From Ferruginibacter sp. (GTDB taxonomy: Bacteria > Bacteroidota > Bacteroidia > Chitinophagales > Chitinophagaceae): a stretch of DNA of 64,000 nucleotides. Below, piece after piece: positions 1 to 7,910 of this stretch. The stretch covers positions 1,228,647 to 1,292,646 of the forward strand of contig JABFRP010000002.1 of the NCBI GenBank assembly GCA_013141115.1, written 5' to 3'. Made by a program: the position numbers and the translations under genes. The notes under the pieces were generated by a model. That model made no database searches. It saw nothing but the letters and a program-made list of their open reading frames with translations, and was not told the origin of the DNA. The stretch's first letter is position 1, and every line of letters starts with the position of its first letter.

Positions 1-1426
1 CATTGTCTTCTTCCTCATCTACTTCCAGTTCTGCTGCATCTTCCACACCAATAAATTCCACATCATATCCAAACTCGCTTGCCACCAGTTCAATTACATC
101 GGCCTCCAGGCGCTGGTTAATAGATACCATTATACCCAAGCTCATACATTTACTGATAACCTCTGCAAAACTTACATCCATTAAATTGGCCAGTTCGCTT
201 ACAGAAATAAATTCGGTTACCTGTAGTTTGTTGGTTTCCTCGGGCCCTCCGGTTTGTTCAGCATGTTCATCTCTCTTCGCTTTTCTATATTTTGCTTTCA
301 GGCTTTTGCCTCTTCCGCCTGCGCCAGCCAATTTAGCTTGCGTTTCTCTTAATTTATCCTGAATTTCTTTTGCATCGATTACTTTATCTTCTCTTCTGCC
401 GTGTGCGCCGTGCGATCCGCCGGTACTGCCGCCTCTGTTAAATCTTCCGCCACCAGCACCACTGGTATTAGTTCCGCCGCCTTGTTGTGGTGGTCTTCTG
501 TTTTGTGTATTTTGCCCTGCTCCGCCGCCTTGTTGGCCCTGGCCTTGCTGGCCCGGAGGACGTTGTTGCTGGTTGCCGCCACCTTGACCTTGATTTGGTT
601 GTCCGCCTTTTTTCTCAATAGGAATGCGTTTGCGTTTCCGCTTATCTTCACTTTCTCTTTTTGGCCTGGTATCGTTATCAACAGGTAATTGTATTTTACC
701 CAAAATTTTAGGGCCTGTTAATTTATCTGCCTGAATATTTTCGATAACCGGCGCATGATTTTCTGGTGGAGCTTCAACAATTGGTGTGGGTATTACAACA
801 ACAGGCTTTTCTACTTTTATTTCTTCTGCAGGAGCAGATTTTTTTTCTTTATGCTTTTCCTCAGCTTTAGGTGCTTCCACTTTTGGTGCTTCAGGCTCTT
901 CCTTTTTCTTGGTTGATTTTTTAGGCCTTGTTGATGAATCTATTGCATCAAGATCTATCTTATCTAAAACTTTAGGGGCTTCAATTTCAGGAGCATCAAT
1001 TTTTGTTACTTCAGTTTTGGGTGCTACCTCTTCTTTTTTAGCTTTTGGTTCTTCCTCTTTTTTTACTTCTGCAACTACCACCACTTCGGGTTCAACCACT
1101 TTTACCGGCTCTACTACCGCTACCGGCTTTTCTTCTTTGGGTTTAGCTGCTTCTTTTTTCTTTATAGAAAGATCTTCTTCGTCCTTTTTCTTTTTAAGAT
1201 CTGCAGACCCTTTTGACAATTCAACCTGCTCTGCTTTTTGCTTTGCCGCCTTATCCTGCTGAAACTCCGACTGCAAAACACGGTACATAGAATCCGAAAG
1301 TTTTGAAGTGGGCTTCAATTCATCGCTATTAAATCCTTTTGACACAAGAAAATCTACCAGGGTAGATGTACCTATGTTAAATTCTTTGGCCGCAGCCATC
1401 AACCTTGGTGTATTTACTTCTGACAT
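1..1426 (-). CDS. infB: Translation initiation factor IF-2, N-terminal part (3' end outside window)
   Basis: IF-2 is the GTPase that brings initiator tRNA to the 30S subunit. Only about the first 475 residues are in the window; the G domain lies beyond base 1. The reading frame starts at ATG 1424-1426 and is open to the window edge. An IF2_N-type helical domain is seen at residues 4-31 (start MSEVNTPRLMAAAKEFNIGT). It is followed by a long low-complexity Lys/Glu/Pro/Val linker, a Gly/Gln/Arg/Asn-rich stretch near residues 290-350, and a second IF2_N-like segment near 410-465 (VSELANLMDVSFAEVISKC). The long disordered N-terminus is usual for Bacteroidota IF-2. It is last in the rimP-nusA-infB operon, 134 bp after nusA. 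Confidence 0.95.
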   Translation of the reverse strand, partial: MSEVNTPRLMAAAKEFNIGTSTLVDFLVSKGFNSDELKPTSKLSDSMYRVLQSEFQQDKAAKQKAEQVELSKGSADLKKKKDEEDLSIKKKEAAKPKEEKPVAVVEPVKVVEPEVVVVAEVKKEEEPKAKKEEVAPKTEVTKIDAPEIEAPKVLDKIDLDAIDSSTRPKKSTKKKEEPEAPKVEAPKAEEKHKEKKSAPAEEIKVEKPVVVIPTPIVEAPPENHAPVIENIQADKLTGPKILGKIQLPVDNDTRPKRESEDKRKRKRIPIEKKGGQPNQGQGGGNQQQRPPGQQGQGQQGGGAGQNTQNRRPPQQGGGTNTSGAGGGRFNRGGSTGGSHGAHGRREDKVIDAKEIQDKLRETQAKLAGAGGRGKSLKAKYRKAKRDEHAEQTGGPEETNKLQVTEFISVSELANLMDVSFAEVISKCMSLGIMVSINQRLEADVIELVASEFGYDVEFIGVEDAAELEVDEEEDN

Positions 1427-1560
1427 TCGTTTGTTTTATTCTGCTTTTTGCTTTACTAAAAATTATCAGACAGCATTATCATTAGATATTAATTCATTGG
1501 CTTATCGTTTTGTTTTACCCAATTCATTCATAAAATAATAATGTTGCTTGCTTGTTAATA

Positions 1561-2811
1561 TTACTCTTTACTAAATTCTTCTTTCAATATCCTTCTAACT
1601 TCTTCGATAGTTTCTTTTTCCAGATCTGTTCTTCTTTCCAATTCCTCTGCACTAAGGTCCAACACCGAACGACCGGTATCGCATCCTACTTTTTTCAAAG
1701 CTTCAATTACCCATGGTTCAATCTCATCGGTAAATTCATCCAGGTCAATATCAAACTCTTCTACTTCGCCTTCATTATCACGGAACACGTCAATTTCAAA
1801 ACCGGTTAATTCGCAGGCTAACTTAATGTTTACCCCTCTTCTGCCAATGGCAAGCGATACCTGGTCTGGCTTAAGATAAACATTAGCATGCTTAGCTTCC
1901 ATATCCACATCCATGCTGGTAATTTTAGCAGGAGTTAAGGAACGCTGAATTAATAATTGTGTATTAGCTGTCCAGTTAATTACGTCGATGTTTTCGTTCT
2001 TCAACTCTCTTACAATACCGTGAATACGGCTTCCTTTCATACCCACACAAGCACCCACCGGGTCAATCCTGTCGTCATAACTTTCCACAGCTACTTTTGC
2101 TCTTTCTCCCGGGTCACGTACAATTTTCTTAACCACAATCAACCCATCAAATATTTCCGGCACCTCTATTTCCAGTAATTTTTCAAGGAAGGAAGGACTT
2201 GTTCTTGAAATTATAATTACTGCCTGGTTGTTTTTTAATTCTACCTTTTTTACAACACCTCTAACAGTTTCGCCTTTTTTAAAATAATCACTTGGTATTT
2301 GTTCAGACTTTGGCAATAACATTTCGTTACCTTCTTCATCTAATATCAACACTTCTTTTTTCCAAACCTGGTATACTTCACCACTCACAATATCACCCAC
2401 ACGGTCTTCGTATTTTTTAATAAGAATGTTCTTTTTTAAATCGTTGATACGTGCTGCAAGTGTTTGTTTACCGGCTAAAATTGCACGGCGACCAAATTCT
2501 TTTTGTATATCTACTTCTTCGTACAACTCTTCTCCCACCTGGTAATCGGGCTCTATCTTAATGGCATCTTTATATTCAATTTCAGTAAGGGTATTATACA
2601 GATCATCATCGTCAACAATAGTACGGCGACGGAAAATTTCCAAATCACCTTTCTGATCGTTTACAATTACATCAAAACATTCATCGCTGCCATACTTTTT
2701 TCGTATCAGTGTTTTAAACACATCTTCCATTACTTTCATCAACGTAGGACGATCAATGTTTTCTGCTTCTTTAAACTCCTGAAATGAGTCGATTAAGTTA
2801 ATACTTGCCAT
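1561..2811 (-). CDS. nusA: Transcription termination/antitermination factor NusA
   Basis: NusA binds RNA polymerase and nascent RNA and modulates pausing, termination and antitermination. The 416-aa product has the N-terminal polymerase-binding domain (residues 1-125), an S1 domain (about 135-200, GDIVSGEVYQVWKKEVLI) and two KH domains. The motifs DPVGACVGMKGSRI and SLAIGRRGVNIKLA mark KH1 and KH2. A short acidic C-terminal tail with a helix-hairpin-helix-like end (residues 355-416) replaces the long acidic repeats of proteobacterial NusA. The start ATG is at 2811. It lies between rimP (54 bp upstream) and infB, the conserved order, so co-transcription is expected. Confidence 0.97.
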   Translation of the reverse strand: MASINLIDSFQEFKEAENIDRPTLMKVMEDVFKTLIRKKYGSDECFDVIVNDQKGDLEIFRRRTIVDDDDLYNTLTEIEYKDAIKIEPDYQVGEELYEEVDIQKEFGRRAILAGKQTLAARINDLKKNILIKKYEDRVGDIVSGEVYQVWKKEVLILDEEGNEMLLPKSEQIPSDYFKKGETVRGVVKKVELKNNQAVIIISRTSPSFLEKLLEIEVPEIFDGLIVVKKIVRDPGERAKVAVESYDDRIDPVGACVGMKGSRIHGIVRELKNENIDVINWTANTQLLIQRSLTPAKITSMDVDMEAKHANVYLKPDQVSLAIGRRGVNIKLACELTGFEIDVFRDNEGEVEEFDIDLDEFTDEIEPWVIEALKKVGCDTGRSVLDLSAEELERRTDLEKETIEEVRRILKEEFSKE

Positions 2812-2865
2812 ATTCCTCAGCGGCTTACTTATTATACCCCGGCCGTTAGGGGGTTTTGTTATTAA

Positions 2866-3330
2866 TTAGAATTTTATAAGAACCTTGGTTTGTTTTATAT
2901 CTGCAAAGCTGATTATTGTATTTATTATAACTGCTTTTTTGCCTTTACCTTCTGCCTGCTCTATTGTTATTGCCTCGTCGGTAACTTCTTTTAATATACC
3001 TTCTTTTATTACCTCGTCGTTGGTGATCACTTCCACACTTCTTCCAACATTTTTTTTGTACTGGCGCAATAGTTTCAATGCTTCATCAATACCCGGGCTG
3101 GATACTTCTAAAGAAAAATCCCCATCAGGATACATACCCATTTCTTCCATTATCTTATACAAGGCCCGGTTAATTTTTATACACTTTTCAATACCCAGGC
3201 CGCCATCAGCATCCAAATAAATTTTATAGTTATTGGTGGGTTTTATTTTAATGGAAACCAAAAAAATATCGTCTGCCAATAATGGTGTAATTAGTTTTTC
3301 TATTGTTTGTATTTGTGTGTCTGCTGTCAT
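2866..3330 (-). CDS. rimP: Ribosome maturation factor RimP
   Basis: RimP assists maturation of the 30S subunit. The 154-aa product has the usual two-domain layout: an N-terminal alpha/beta domain ending in the conserved LEVSSPGID motif near residues 77-86, and a C-terminal SH3-like barrel (residues 90-154). Length fits the family. It is the first gene of the rimP-nusA-infB operon. The ATG at 3328-3330 sits 10 nt behind a perfect 11-bp hairpin (3341-3365) and about 55 nt behind a consensus Bacteroidetes promoter. Confidence 0.95.
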   Translation of the reverse strand: MTADTQIQTIEKLITPLLADDIFLVSIKIKPTNNYKIYLDADGGLGIEKCIKINRALYKIMEEMGMYPDGDFSLEVSSPGIDEALKLLRQYKKNVGRSVEVITNDEVIKEGILKEVTDEAITIEQAEGKGKKAVIINTIISFADIKQTKVLIKF

Positions 3331-3340
3331 ACTAAAAGAA

Positions 3341-3365
3341 GAAGGGAACGATCCTCGTTCCCTTC
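3341..3365 (-). promoter_or_regulatory. Leader hairpin of the rimP-nusA-infB operon
   Basis: A perfect 11-bp inverted repeat (GAAGGGAACGA / TCGTTCCCTTC) with a 3-nt loop lies 10 nt upstream of the rimP ATG. There is no T-run directly after it, only TTCTTTTAG. It therefore looks more like a translational or attenuation control structure, or a transcript-stabilising 5' hairpin, than a classical terminator. The function is inferred. Confidence 0.55.
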
Positions 3366-3385
3366 ATTTGCGTCTTTATCCGATG

Positions 3386-3417
3386 CAAATATATACAATA
3401 GCTTGGTAATTGCCAAA
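3386..3417 (-). promoter_or_regulatory. Promoter of rimP-nusA-infB (Bacteroidetes type)
   Basis: On the minus strand a TTTG box (3414-3417) and a TATATTTG box (3386-3393, consensus TAnnTTTG) are separated by 20 nt. This matches the primary sigma-factor promoter of Bacteroidota. The start of transcription would fall near 3380, leaving a leader of about 50 nt that is mostly the 3341-3365 hairpin. Confidence 0.7.
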
Positions 3418-3482
3418 ACCAACCTGTAAACCTTATATTTTGCCAGCAATAAATTTTAACAGCCTTGCATTATTGTGTTTAA

Positions 3483-3490
3483 TAACTTTG
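3483..3490 (+). promoter_or_regulatory. Possible -7 box of the DUF4834 gene
   Basis: The octamer TAACTTTG fits TAnnTTTG and ends only 4 nt before the ATG at 3495. Transcription from it would give a leaderless or nearly leaderless mRNA. A TTG lies upstream at 3465-3467, closer than the usual spacing, so this is a weak call. Confidence 0.3.
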
Positions 3491-3494
3491 TGTT

Positions 3495-3734
3495 ATGATA
3501 AAAGTATTACTTGAACTGTTTGCATTGTACATGCTGTACAAACTGATATTTGATTTTATCATTCCCATTTATAATACTACCAAACAGGTAAAGCAAAAGG
3601 TGAATGAAATGCAGCGCAATATGAACGAACAGGCCAACCAGCAACAACATAATCAGTTTACAGGGCCGACCAAAGACACCTCGCCCAAGCCTAAAAGCGA
3701 TGACTATATTGAATTTGAAGAGGTTAAGCAATAA
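3495..3734 (+). CDS. DUF4834-type small membrane protein
   Basis: A 79-aa protein with one hydrophobic N-terminal segment (residues 1-27, LLELFALYMLYKLIFDFIIP). A short helical stretch rich in Lys/Gln/Asn follows, then an acidic C-terminus (YIEFEEVKQ). This arrangement matches the DUF4834 family of Bacteroidota, which has no known function. It is transcribed away from rimP and converges on the HAD gene. The family assignment is from recall of the pattern, not from a search. Confidence 0.75.
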   Translation: MIKVLLELFALYMLYKLIFDFIIPIYNTTKQVKQKVNEMQRNMNEQANQQQHNQFTGPTKDTSPKPKSDDYIEFEEVKQ

Positions 3735-3749
3735 CAAATAGCTATCGAA

Positions 3750-4364
3750 TTATAAGGTTAATCTTTCAATTCTCTCACCGGGTAATAATAAATGGGTGTG
3801 AATGCCCAGTGGTATTGCGCCATCAATGTTGGTGAACAGATCATCAATAAAAAGCGTTTCGGAGGCCATTAAACCAGCATCTTCTAATACAAAACTATAC
3901 ACTGCTGCATCGGGCTTGCGTAGGCCTTTAAGGTTGGAATAATAAGCTTTGATGAAATAATCGTTAAGGCTTTTTTCGCCGGTTTCCCTTAAAAATATTT
4001 CTTCAACTGCCTCAAGATGAATACTATTGGTGTTGCTTAACAGGTACAGGTTATATTTTGATGAAATTTGTTTTAAAAAAGCCAGGCTGTCCATCCTAAA
4101 CTGTAGCAGCATGGCATTCCACGCTTGTTTTATTTGCTCTGATGAAACTGGCTCCGAACTTACTGCTTTAATACTTTCATAAAACTCTGCTGCTGTTATT
4201 TTACCTGTTTCAATGTTCTCAAACAGATTATCCATTTTATATGGTGAGAAATGAGACTTGAAATCCCGAAAGCCCAATTGTTCAAAAGCTTTAATGGTTT
4301 TATCATAGTCGATATCAAAAAGCACATTGCCCAGATCGAAGATGATATTTTTGATATTTGCCAT
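3750..4364 (-). CDS. HAD-superfamily hydrolase (phosphatase-like)
   Basis: A 204-aa HAD hydrolase. The N-terminal motif FDLGNVLFDID holds the nucleophile Asp in the DLGNVL form typical of the YihX-like branch. The LLSNTN segment (motif II) and the later LFIDD motif (motif IV) are also present, with a helical cap between. It likely removes phosphate from a small sugar phosphate or nucleotide; the substrate cannot be read. The ATG at 4362-4364 (MANIKN) is preferred. The open frame runs further upstream, but only through the tRNA terminator and the att core, so those codons are not native. It is the last chromosomal gene before the element. Confidence 0.85.
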   Translation of the reverse strand: MANIKNIIFDLGNVLFDIDYDKTIKAFEQLGFRDFKSHFSPYKMDNLFENIETGKITAAEFYESIKAVSSEPVSSEQIKQAWNAMLLQFRMDSLAFLKQISSKYNLYLLSNTNSIHLEAVEEIFLRETGEKSLNDYFIKAYYSNLKGLRKPDAAVYSFVLEDAGLMASETLFIDDLFTNIDGAIPLGIHTHLLLPGERIERLTL

Positions 4365-4375
4365 ATTGATAAAAT

Positions 4376-4405
4376 AAAAACGCCCCGAAAAATTCCGGGG
4401 CGTTT
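4376..4405 (-). terminator. Original terminator of the CAU tRNA gene, now stranded at attL
   Basis: On the minus strand a CGCCCCG / CGGGGCG hairpin (4381-4387 with 4396-4402) is followed by TTTTTATTTT. It stands directly after the displaced tRNA 3' end (CCA at 4405-4407). Before integration it must have ended the tRNA transcript; it is now about 48 kb from the tRNA. Confidence 0.85.
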
Positions 4406-4406
4406 G

Positions 4407-4451
4407 GTGGGCCCACCAGGGCACGATCCTGGGACCCCCTGATTATGAGTC
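4407..4451 (-). repeat. attL core: 45-bp displaced 3' part of the CAU tRNA gene
   Basis: Bases 4407-4451 are identical over 45 bp to 52768-52812, which lie inside the complete tRNA. The copy runs from the anticodon stem/loop to position C74. Unlike the element copy, this original end is followed by the rest of an encoded CCA and by the terminator, so it marks the left boundary of the integrated element. Confidence 0.95.
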
Positions 4452-4553
4452 GCAGGATTTCTGGTCTCAAATGATTCCAAATGTTTTAAAATCCTTACTG
4501 GTAGCCACTTTCAAAAATCTATTAAATCACATTTAATCACAAAAAACCACGTT

Positions 4554-4575
4554 TCTTGTGCAAATCCTGTGCAAA
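4554..4575 (+). repeat. Left arm-type site: 22-bp direct repeat shared with the right end
   Basis: A 22-bp sequence identical to 52700-52721 and in the same orientation. It consists of two TGTGCAAA octamers separated by 3 bp, so the period is 11 bp, about one helical turn. Its place between core and integrase start fits an arm-type binding site for the integrase N-terminal domain. It also overlaps the integrase upstream region, so integrase could repress itself there. Function is inferred. Confidence 0.7.
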
Positions 4576-4612
4576 TTCTTGGTATCTTGAAATACTTAAA
4601 ATTCTAAATAGT

Positions 4613-5851
4613 ATGAACACAAATATAGTTATAACTCTTGACACAAGGCGGCAGAAAAAGGATAAAACCTACCCGCTAATAATGCGACTAGGGCACAATG
4701 AACGGACCACCTCAATTCAACTAGGCATTAATTTATTGGAAAAAGATTGGGATGATAAAAATCGAATTGTACGGAAAACTTATGAAGGGGTGAATACCGT
4801 ATCTCGGCTAAACAATATTATCCAAAAGAAGAAAGCTGATGCCATGGATATAATATTCAAACTTCATGAATCAAAGCAACTCCCATTATTATCTATCACT
4901 ACCTTGCGAGAGAAGATACAGTTACAAGGAAAGACGCAATCGTTCTTTAAATATGCTGAAGCCTTAGTGGCTGAATTGAAAAAAGCCAAACGCATCGGAA
5001 CTGCTTCATCATATCAAGGAGTTATAAATGTCTTAAAGACGTTTGCTAATGGTAAAACCCTATCCTTTACAGATATAAACTATTCTTTTCTGAGTCGGTT
5101 TGAAACTGATCACAAAAGCCGGGGGAATGGCATAAATGGACTTGCTGTCTACATGCGAACAATTAGGGCTGTTTATAATCGGGCTATTAAAGAAGGCGTT
5201 GCTGAAAAAGAGTCTTATCCCTTTATTGATTACAAGATAAAAACTGCCCCTACTGCAAAACGGGCATTAGAATGGGAGTTATTAAACAAAATCGTAATCT
5301 GTAAAATTCCTATCAAACACAGATGCTTCAATGCCAGGAATTATTTTGTTGCCAGCTATATGATGTATGGGATGAATTTCGCCGATATGGCATTTCTAAA
5401 AAAGACAGACATTGTAAATGGAAGGATAAATTACCGTAGGCAAAAAACATCGAAACTGTATGATATAAAAATTACAGACAGCCTCAATAAAATCCTGTCC
5501 TATTACATTGAGTTAAACCCGGACTCCGAATATGTATTCCCCATTATTAAACGAGAAACAGCCGAAACTCAGGCAAAAGATATAGTATGGGCTAGGAAAC
5601 GTTATAACAAACGTCTAAAAGATATTGCAGAATTATGTGGAATTGAAACAAAGGTGACGAGTTATGTAAGCAGGCACTCATTTGCTACACAAGCAATGTT
5701 AATGGAAGTTCCGGTAAAAGCTATTAGCACTATGCTTGGTCACTCAAGTTTGAAAACGACGGAAACGTATTTACAAAGTTTACCGTCCAATGTTCTGGAT
5801 GATTACAATGCCAGAATTATGAAGAATAAAAAAAGTAAACCAAAAGCCTGA
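4613..5851 (+). CDS. Site-specific tyrosine recombinase (integrase of the element)
   Basis: A 412-aa Bacteroidetes-type integrase: arm-DNA-binding domain (residues 1-90), SAM-like core-binding domain (about 100-200) and C-terminal catalytic domain. Catalytic-domain motifs SRHSFAT, LGHSS and the nucleophile segment TETYLQ are present. The region where most members have the first catalytic Arg reads MYGMNFADM, with Tyr in place of Arg. ATG 4613 is chosen over the longer open frame from 4556 because the extra codons lie in the arm-type repeat. It faces into the element from attL, the usual layout for an integrase that acts on the flanking tRNA core. The stop codon lies inside a terminator hairpin shared with the converging 83-aa gene. 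Confidence 0.92.
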   Translation: MNTNIVITLDTRRQKKDKTYPLIMRLGHNERTTSIQLGINLLEKDWDDKNRIVRKTYEGVNTVSRLNNIIQKKKADAMDIIFKLHESKQLPLLSITTLREKIQLQGKTQSFFKYAEALVAELKKAKRIGTASSYQGVINVLKTFANGKTLSFTDINYSFLSRFETDHKSRGNGINGLAVYMRTIRAVYNRAIKEGVAEKESYPFIDYKIKTAPTAKRALEWELLNKIVICKIPIKHRCFNARNYFVASYMMYGMNFADMAFLKKTDIVNGRINYRRQKTSKLYDIKITDSLNKILSYYIELNPDSEYVFPIIKRETAETQAKDIVWARKRYNKRLKDIAELCGIETKVTSYVSRHSFATQAMLMEVPVKAISTMLGHSSLKTTETYLQSLPSNVLDDYNARIMKNKKSKPKA

Positions 5852-5874
5852 GTATACCCTCAGGCTTTTTATTC
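5842..5874. terminator. Bidirectional terminator between integrase and the mobilization operon
   Basis: AAAAGCCTGAG pairs with CTCAGGCTTTT (5842-5852 with 5859-5869) around a short loop and is followed by T residues on both strands. The integrase stop codon is inside the left arm, and the 83-aa gene ends at the right arm. Confidence 0.8.
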
Positions 5875-6120
5875 TCTCTCAAATTCTTTATCTCTGTCTT
5901 TAGAATTGCTTCGCAATACTCCCAGTTCGTCTAACTCCTTACTTTGTTCTTGTTCCATTTGGTAATGCTCTTTCCCAGCAAAGAACCCTTCAAAATAATC
6001 ATTAACCGGATTGTTACTTTGGTCTATATCGGCTAATAATTCAGGGCTATATTCAGCCAATATATAAGCGTGGTTAAATCCGCTTGTATAATCTTCAATA
6101 TATTGTTCTTGCAAGTCCAT
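5869..6120 (-). CDS. Hypothetical acidic protein, last gene of the mobilization operon
   Basis: An 83-aa protein rich in Glu/Asp/Gln, without membrane segment or known motif (FNHAYILAEYSPELLADI is its most distinctive part). It begins 2 nt after the HTH gene, so translational coupling is likely. I do not recognise a family beyond a general likeness to small proteins of Bacteroidota mobile elements. It ends in the terminator shared with the integrase. Confidence 0.6.
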   Translation of the reverse strand: MDLQEQYIEDYTSGFNHAYILAEYSPELLADIDQSNNPVNDYFEGFFAGKEHYQMEQEQSKELDELGVLRSNSKDRDKEFERE

Positions 6121-6122
6121 AA

Positions 6123-6392
6123 TTAAAATGTTTCTTTTGAATTTTTATCCAAAAATTGATAAATAGATTCAACATCATAAAGGATGATTTTCCGCTCTGG
6201 CTGGGAAAATTTTACCTTCCCTTCATTCCGTAATTTTTGAAGGGTTGTCTTGCTGCTAATTCTTAGCTTCCGCATTGCTTCTTCTCCCGAAATCCATTTG
6301 TCTTCGGTAATGTTGTGTTCCGCTTTAATGCGCTCCACAACGCTCTGGATGAGTTTATAGAACGACTCCGTCTCAATAGTTATCACCTCCAT
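6123..6392 (-). CDS. Helix-turn-helix protein, excisionase/MerR-like
   Basis: An 89-aa protein with a winged-helix HTH_17-type segment (WISGEEAMRKLRISSKTTLQ, residues about 33-52). An LRNEGKVKF wing and a C-terminal YDVESIYQFL helix follow. Proteins of this build in Bacteroidota elements act as recombination directionality factors or as regulators of excision and mobilization. Its place downstream of the relaxase, 57 nt away on the same strand, fits such a role. Which of the two it is cannot be told from the sequence. Confidence 0.75.
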   Translation of the reverse strand: MEVITIETESFYKLIQSVVERIKAEHNITEDKWISGEEAMRKLRISSKTTLQKLRNEGKVKFSQPERKIILYDVESIYQFLDKNSKETF

Positions 6393-6449
6393 GGTAATTT
6401 ATTTTAAGTACATTTTTAAGGCCAATAGTTGCTTTGCAGGAATGCATTT

Positions 6450-7472
6450 CTACCTGTTGAAATGCTCATGGGGTTTCCCCATACCCCTTATTCGTATCGG
6501 CTCAAACTCTGTTTCTCTTGCTATTTCCAAATGATCATGCTCTTTGACTTTTTCTCTTATTGCTTCGATTGATTCTAATTCATCTAACGGCTTACCAGGT
6601 TCTAATACTTTCTCTTTTGTTATTTCTTTCGGTTTAATTTCTCTATTCCTGATAGCTTGTATTTGAGTTAAAGCCTGGGATTTTTCAAGCTCTCTTTCAT
6701 TTAACTTATCGAAGCTTTCAGTACCAAAATTTAGGCTTGTGAAGCGAAATTTCTTGCCTTCTGCCAGTATTCCCTGGGGCCTACCATTTCTGAAATAAAT
6801 TTCATAGTCATTAGAAGCAAGTATTTGAATAAATTCGTCTTTCGACTGTGCATTTTGGTATGCTTTTTCTAGATGAGTAAGCAGAGATAGTTTATTGCTT
6901 TTTCTGGTTTTCTGCAGGTACGCCACCAATTGTTCTTTATCTGCAATTTTTGTCTTGGTATGACTGTTTTTTGAATAAATCAGATTGGAGTATTTCTCTT
7001 GCTGATATTTTTCAAGTTCATTAAGAATATGAGTAAAGGTTTGTTTTGATACTCTACTACTCCTGCCATTTATCTTAACTCCTGATGTCAAAACGTGTAT
7101 ATGCTTGTGTTGTTTTTCCGTGTGCGAAACTGCTAAATTCAAACAATCAGAGCCTCTTAGTTGAACAAATTTTTGAGCTATATCTTTCAACATAACTTTA
7201 GTAATTCGTTTTGTGTCCTCAGGTGCAAAACTCAAAATTGTATGAAACAGAATTACACTGTCTTTACGCTTATATATTCTATAAGCTTCGTTTTCCTTAA
7301 ATTCTATTATACATCCTTCAATATCCTTTGAACGTAAATTATGTCTCAATAAAACTGTTGCATGTTCTTTCTGAGCCTGTTTATCATTTTCCTTCAAAGA
7401 ATATCTGAGTGCATATTTTATTAACTGCGCTGGGTTAGATTTTCTTGAAAGAGATTTAATAATCATTGGCAA
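6450..7472 (-). CDS. Relaxase (mobilization nuclease, MobP/MobB-type)
   Basis: A 340-aa relaxase that would nick oriT and stay bound to the transferred strand. The metal-binding histidine cluster reads QHKHIHV (residues 121-127, H122/H124/H126), the HxHxH form of the HUH fold. The N-terminal segment MIIKSLSRKSNPAQLIKYAL with Tyr20 and Tyr24 is the likely site of the nucleophile. A basic middle part and a charged C-terminus follow. It lies 4 nt after the accessory gene, in the usual accessory-relaxase order of Bacteroidota mobilizable elements. No primase or helicase domain is attached. Confidence 0.88.
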   Translation of the reverse strand: MPMIIKSLSRKSNPAQLIKYALRYSLKENDKQAQKEHATVLLRHNLRSKDIEGCIIEFKENEAYRIYKRKDSVILFHTILSFAPEDTKRITKVMLKDIAQKFVQLRGSDCLNLAVSHTEKQHKHIHVLTSGVKINGRSSRVSKQTFTHILNELEKYQQEKYSNLIYSKNSHTKTKIADKEQLVAYLQKTRKSNKLSLLTHLEKAYQNAQSKDEFIQILASNDYEIYFRNGRPQGILAEGKKFRFTSLNFGTESFDKLNERELEKSQALTQIQAIRNREIKPKEITKEKVLEPGKPLDELESIEAIREKVKEHDHLEIARETEFEPIRIRGMGKPHEHFNR

Positions 7473-7476
7473 TCAT

Positions 7477-7908
7477 TTACGAACATAAGAGGCTTAATAT
7501 TTTTTGTTCCAGATTTACAAACCGTTCCAATATTTCTATCAGCTGTTTTTCTTTAGTGTTTATATCTATCATCTCAATCGAATTATATGCTTCAAAAAAA
7601 GCTTCCCGAACTTGACCCATAGTTATTTTATCAACTCTAGAGCTACTTTTAGCCATTTGGAGGGCAGATAGTTTAATAAAGGCTGTAACGCTACTCTTAG
7701 GGTATTTTAGGGCATTTATAAGGGCTTTATGTTCTGGATGTGTAAAGAACACAGTATAGCTTTTACATTTCTTGCGCTTTTGATATTGCCACTCCTTGCG
7801 GACTGATATCCAGTACTGTTTTTTAGCTCTAAGGATATCTTCCACACTTCCGTTTACAAGTATGCCGGTTGATTCCAGATAATCATATAACTTATTGCTT
7901 TTTTTCAT
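7477..7908 (-). CDS. Relaxosome accessory protein (MobC/MobA-like)
   Basis: A 143-aa basic protein (Lys/Arg-rich N-terminus, RAKKQYWISVRKEWQYQKRK) with a ribbon-helix-helix-like middle and a helical C-terminus. Such proteins sit directly upstream of the relaxase in Bacteroidota mobilizable elements and help it bind oriT. Assignment rests mainly on position: 2 nt after the coupling protein gene and 4 nt before the relaxase gene. Confidence 0.7.
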   Translation of the reverse strand: MKKSNKLYDYLESTGILVNGSVEDILRAKKQYWISVRKEWQYQKRKKCKSYTVFFTHPEHKALINALKYPKSSVTAFIKLSALQMAKSSSRVDKITMGQVREAFFEAYNSIEMIDINTKEKQLIEILERFVNLEQKILSLLCS

Positions 7909-7910
7909 TG

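Noticed and set aside
379-681. Minus-strand open frame of 100 codons inside infB
   Set aside because: It is out of frame with IF-2, whose frame from 1426 is open through the whole stretch with recognisable domains. The low-complexity sequence leaves other frames open by chance.
4365-4480. Extended start of the HAD gene and another minus-strand frame across attL
   Set aside because: These codons run through the tRNA terminator, the att core and element DNA. The HAD family N-terminus fits ATG 4364.
4556-4612. Longer N-terminus for the integrase
   Set aside because: The codons lie in the 22-bp arm-type repeat that also occurs at the other end of the element, where no gene uses it.
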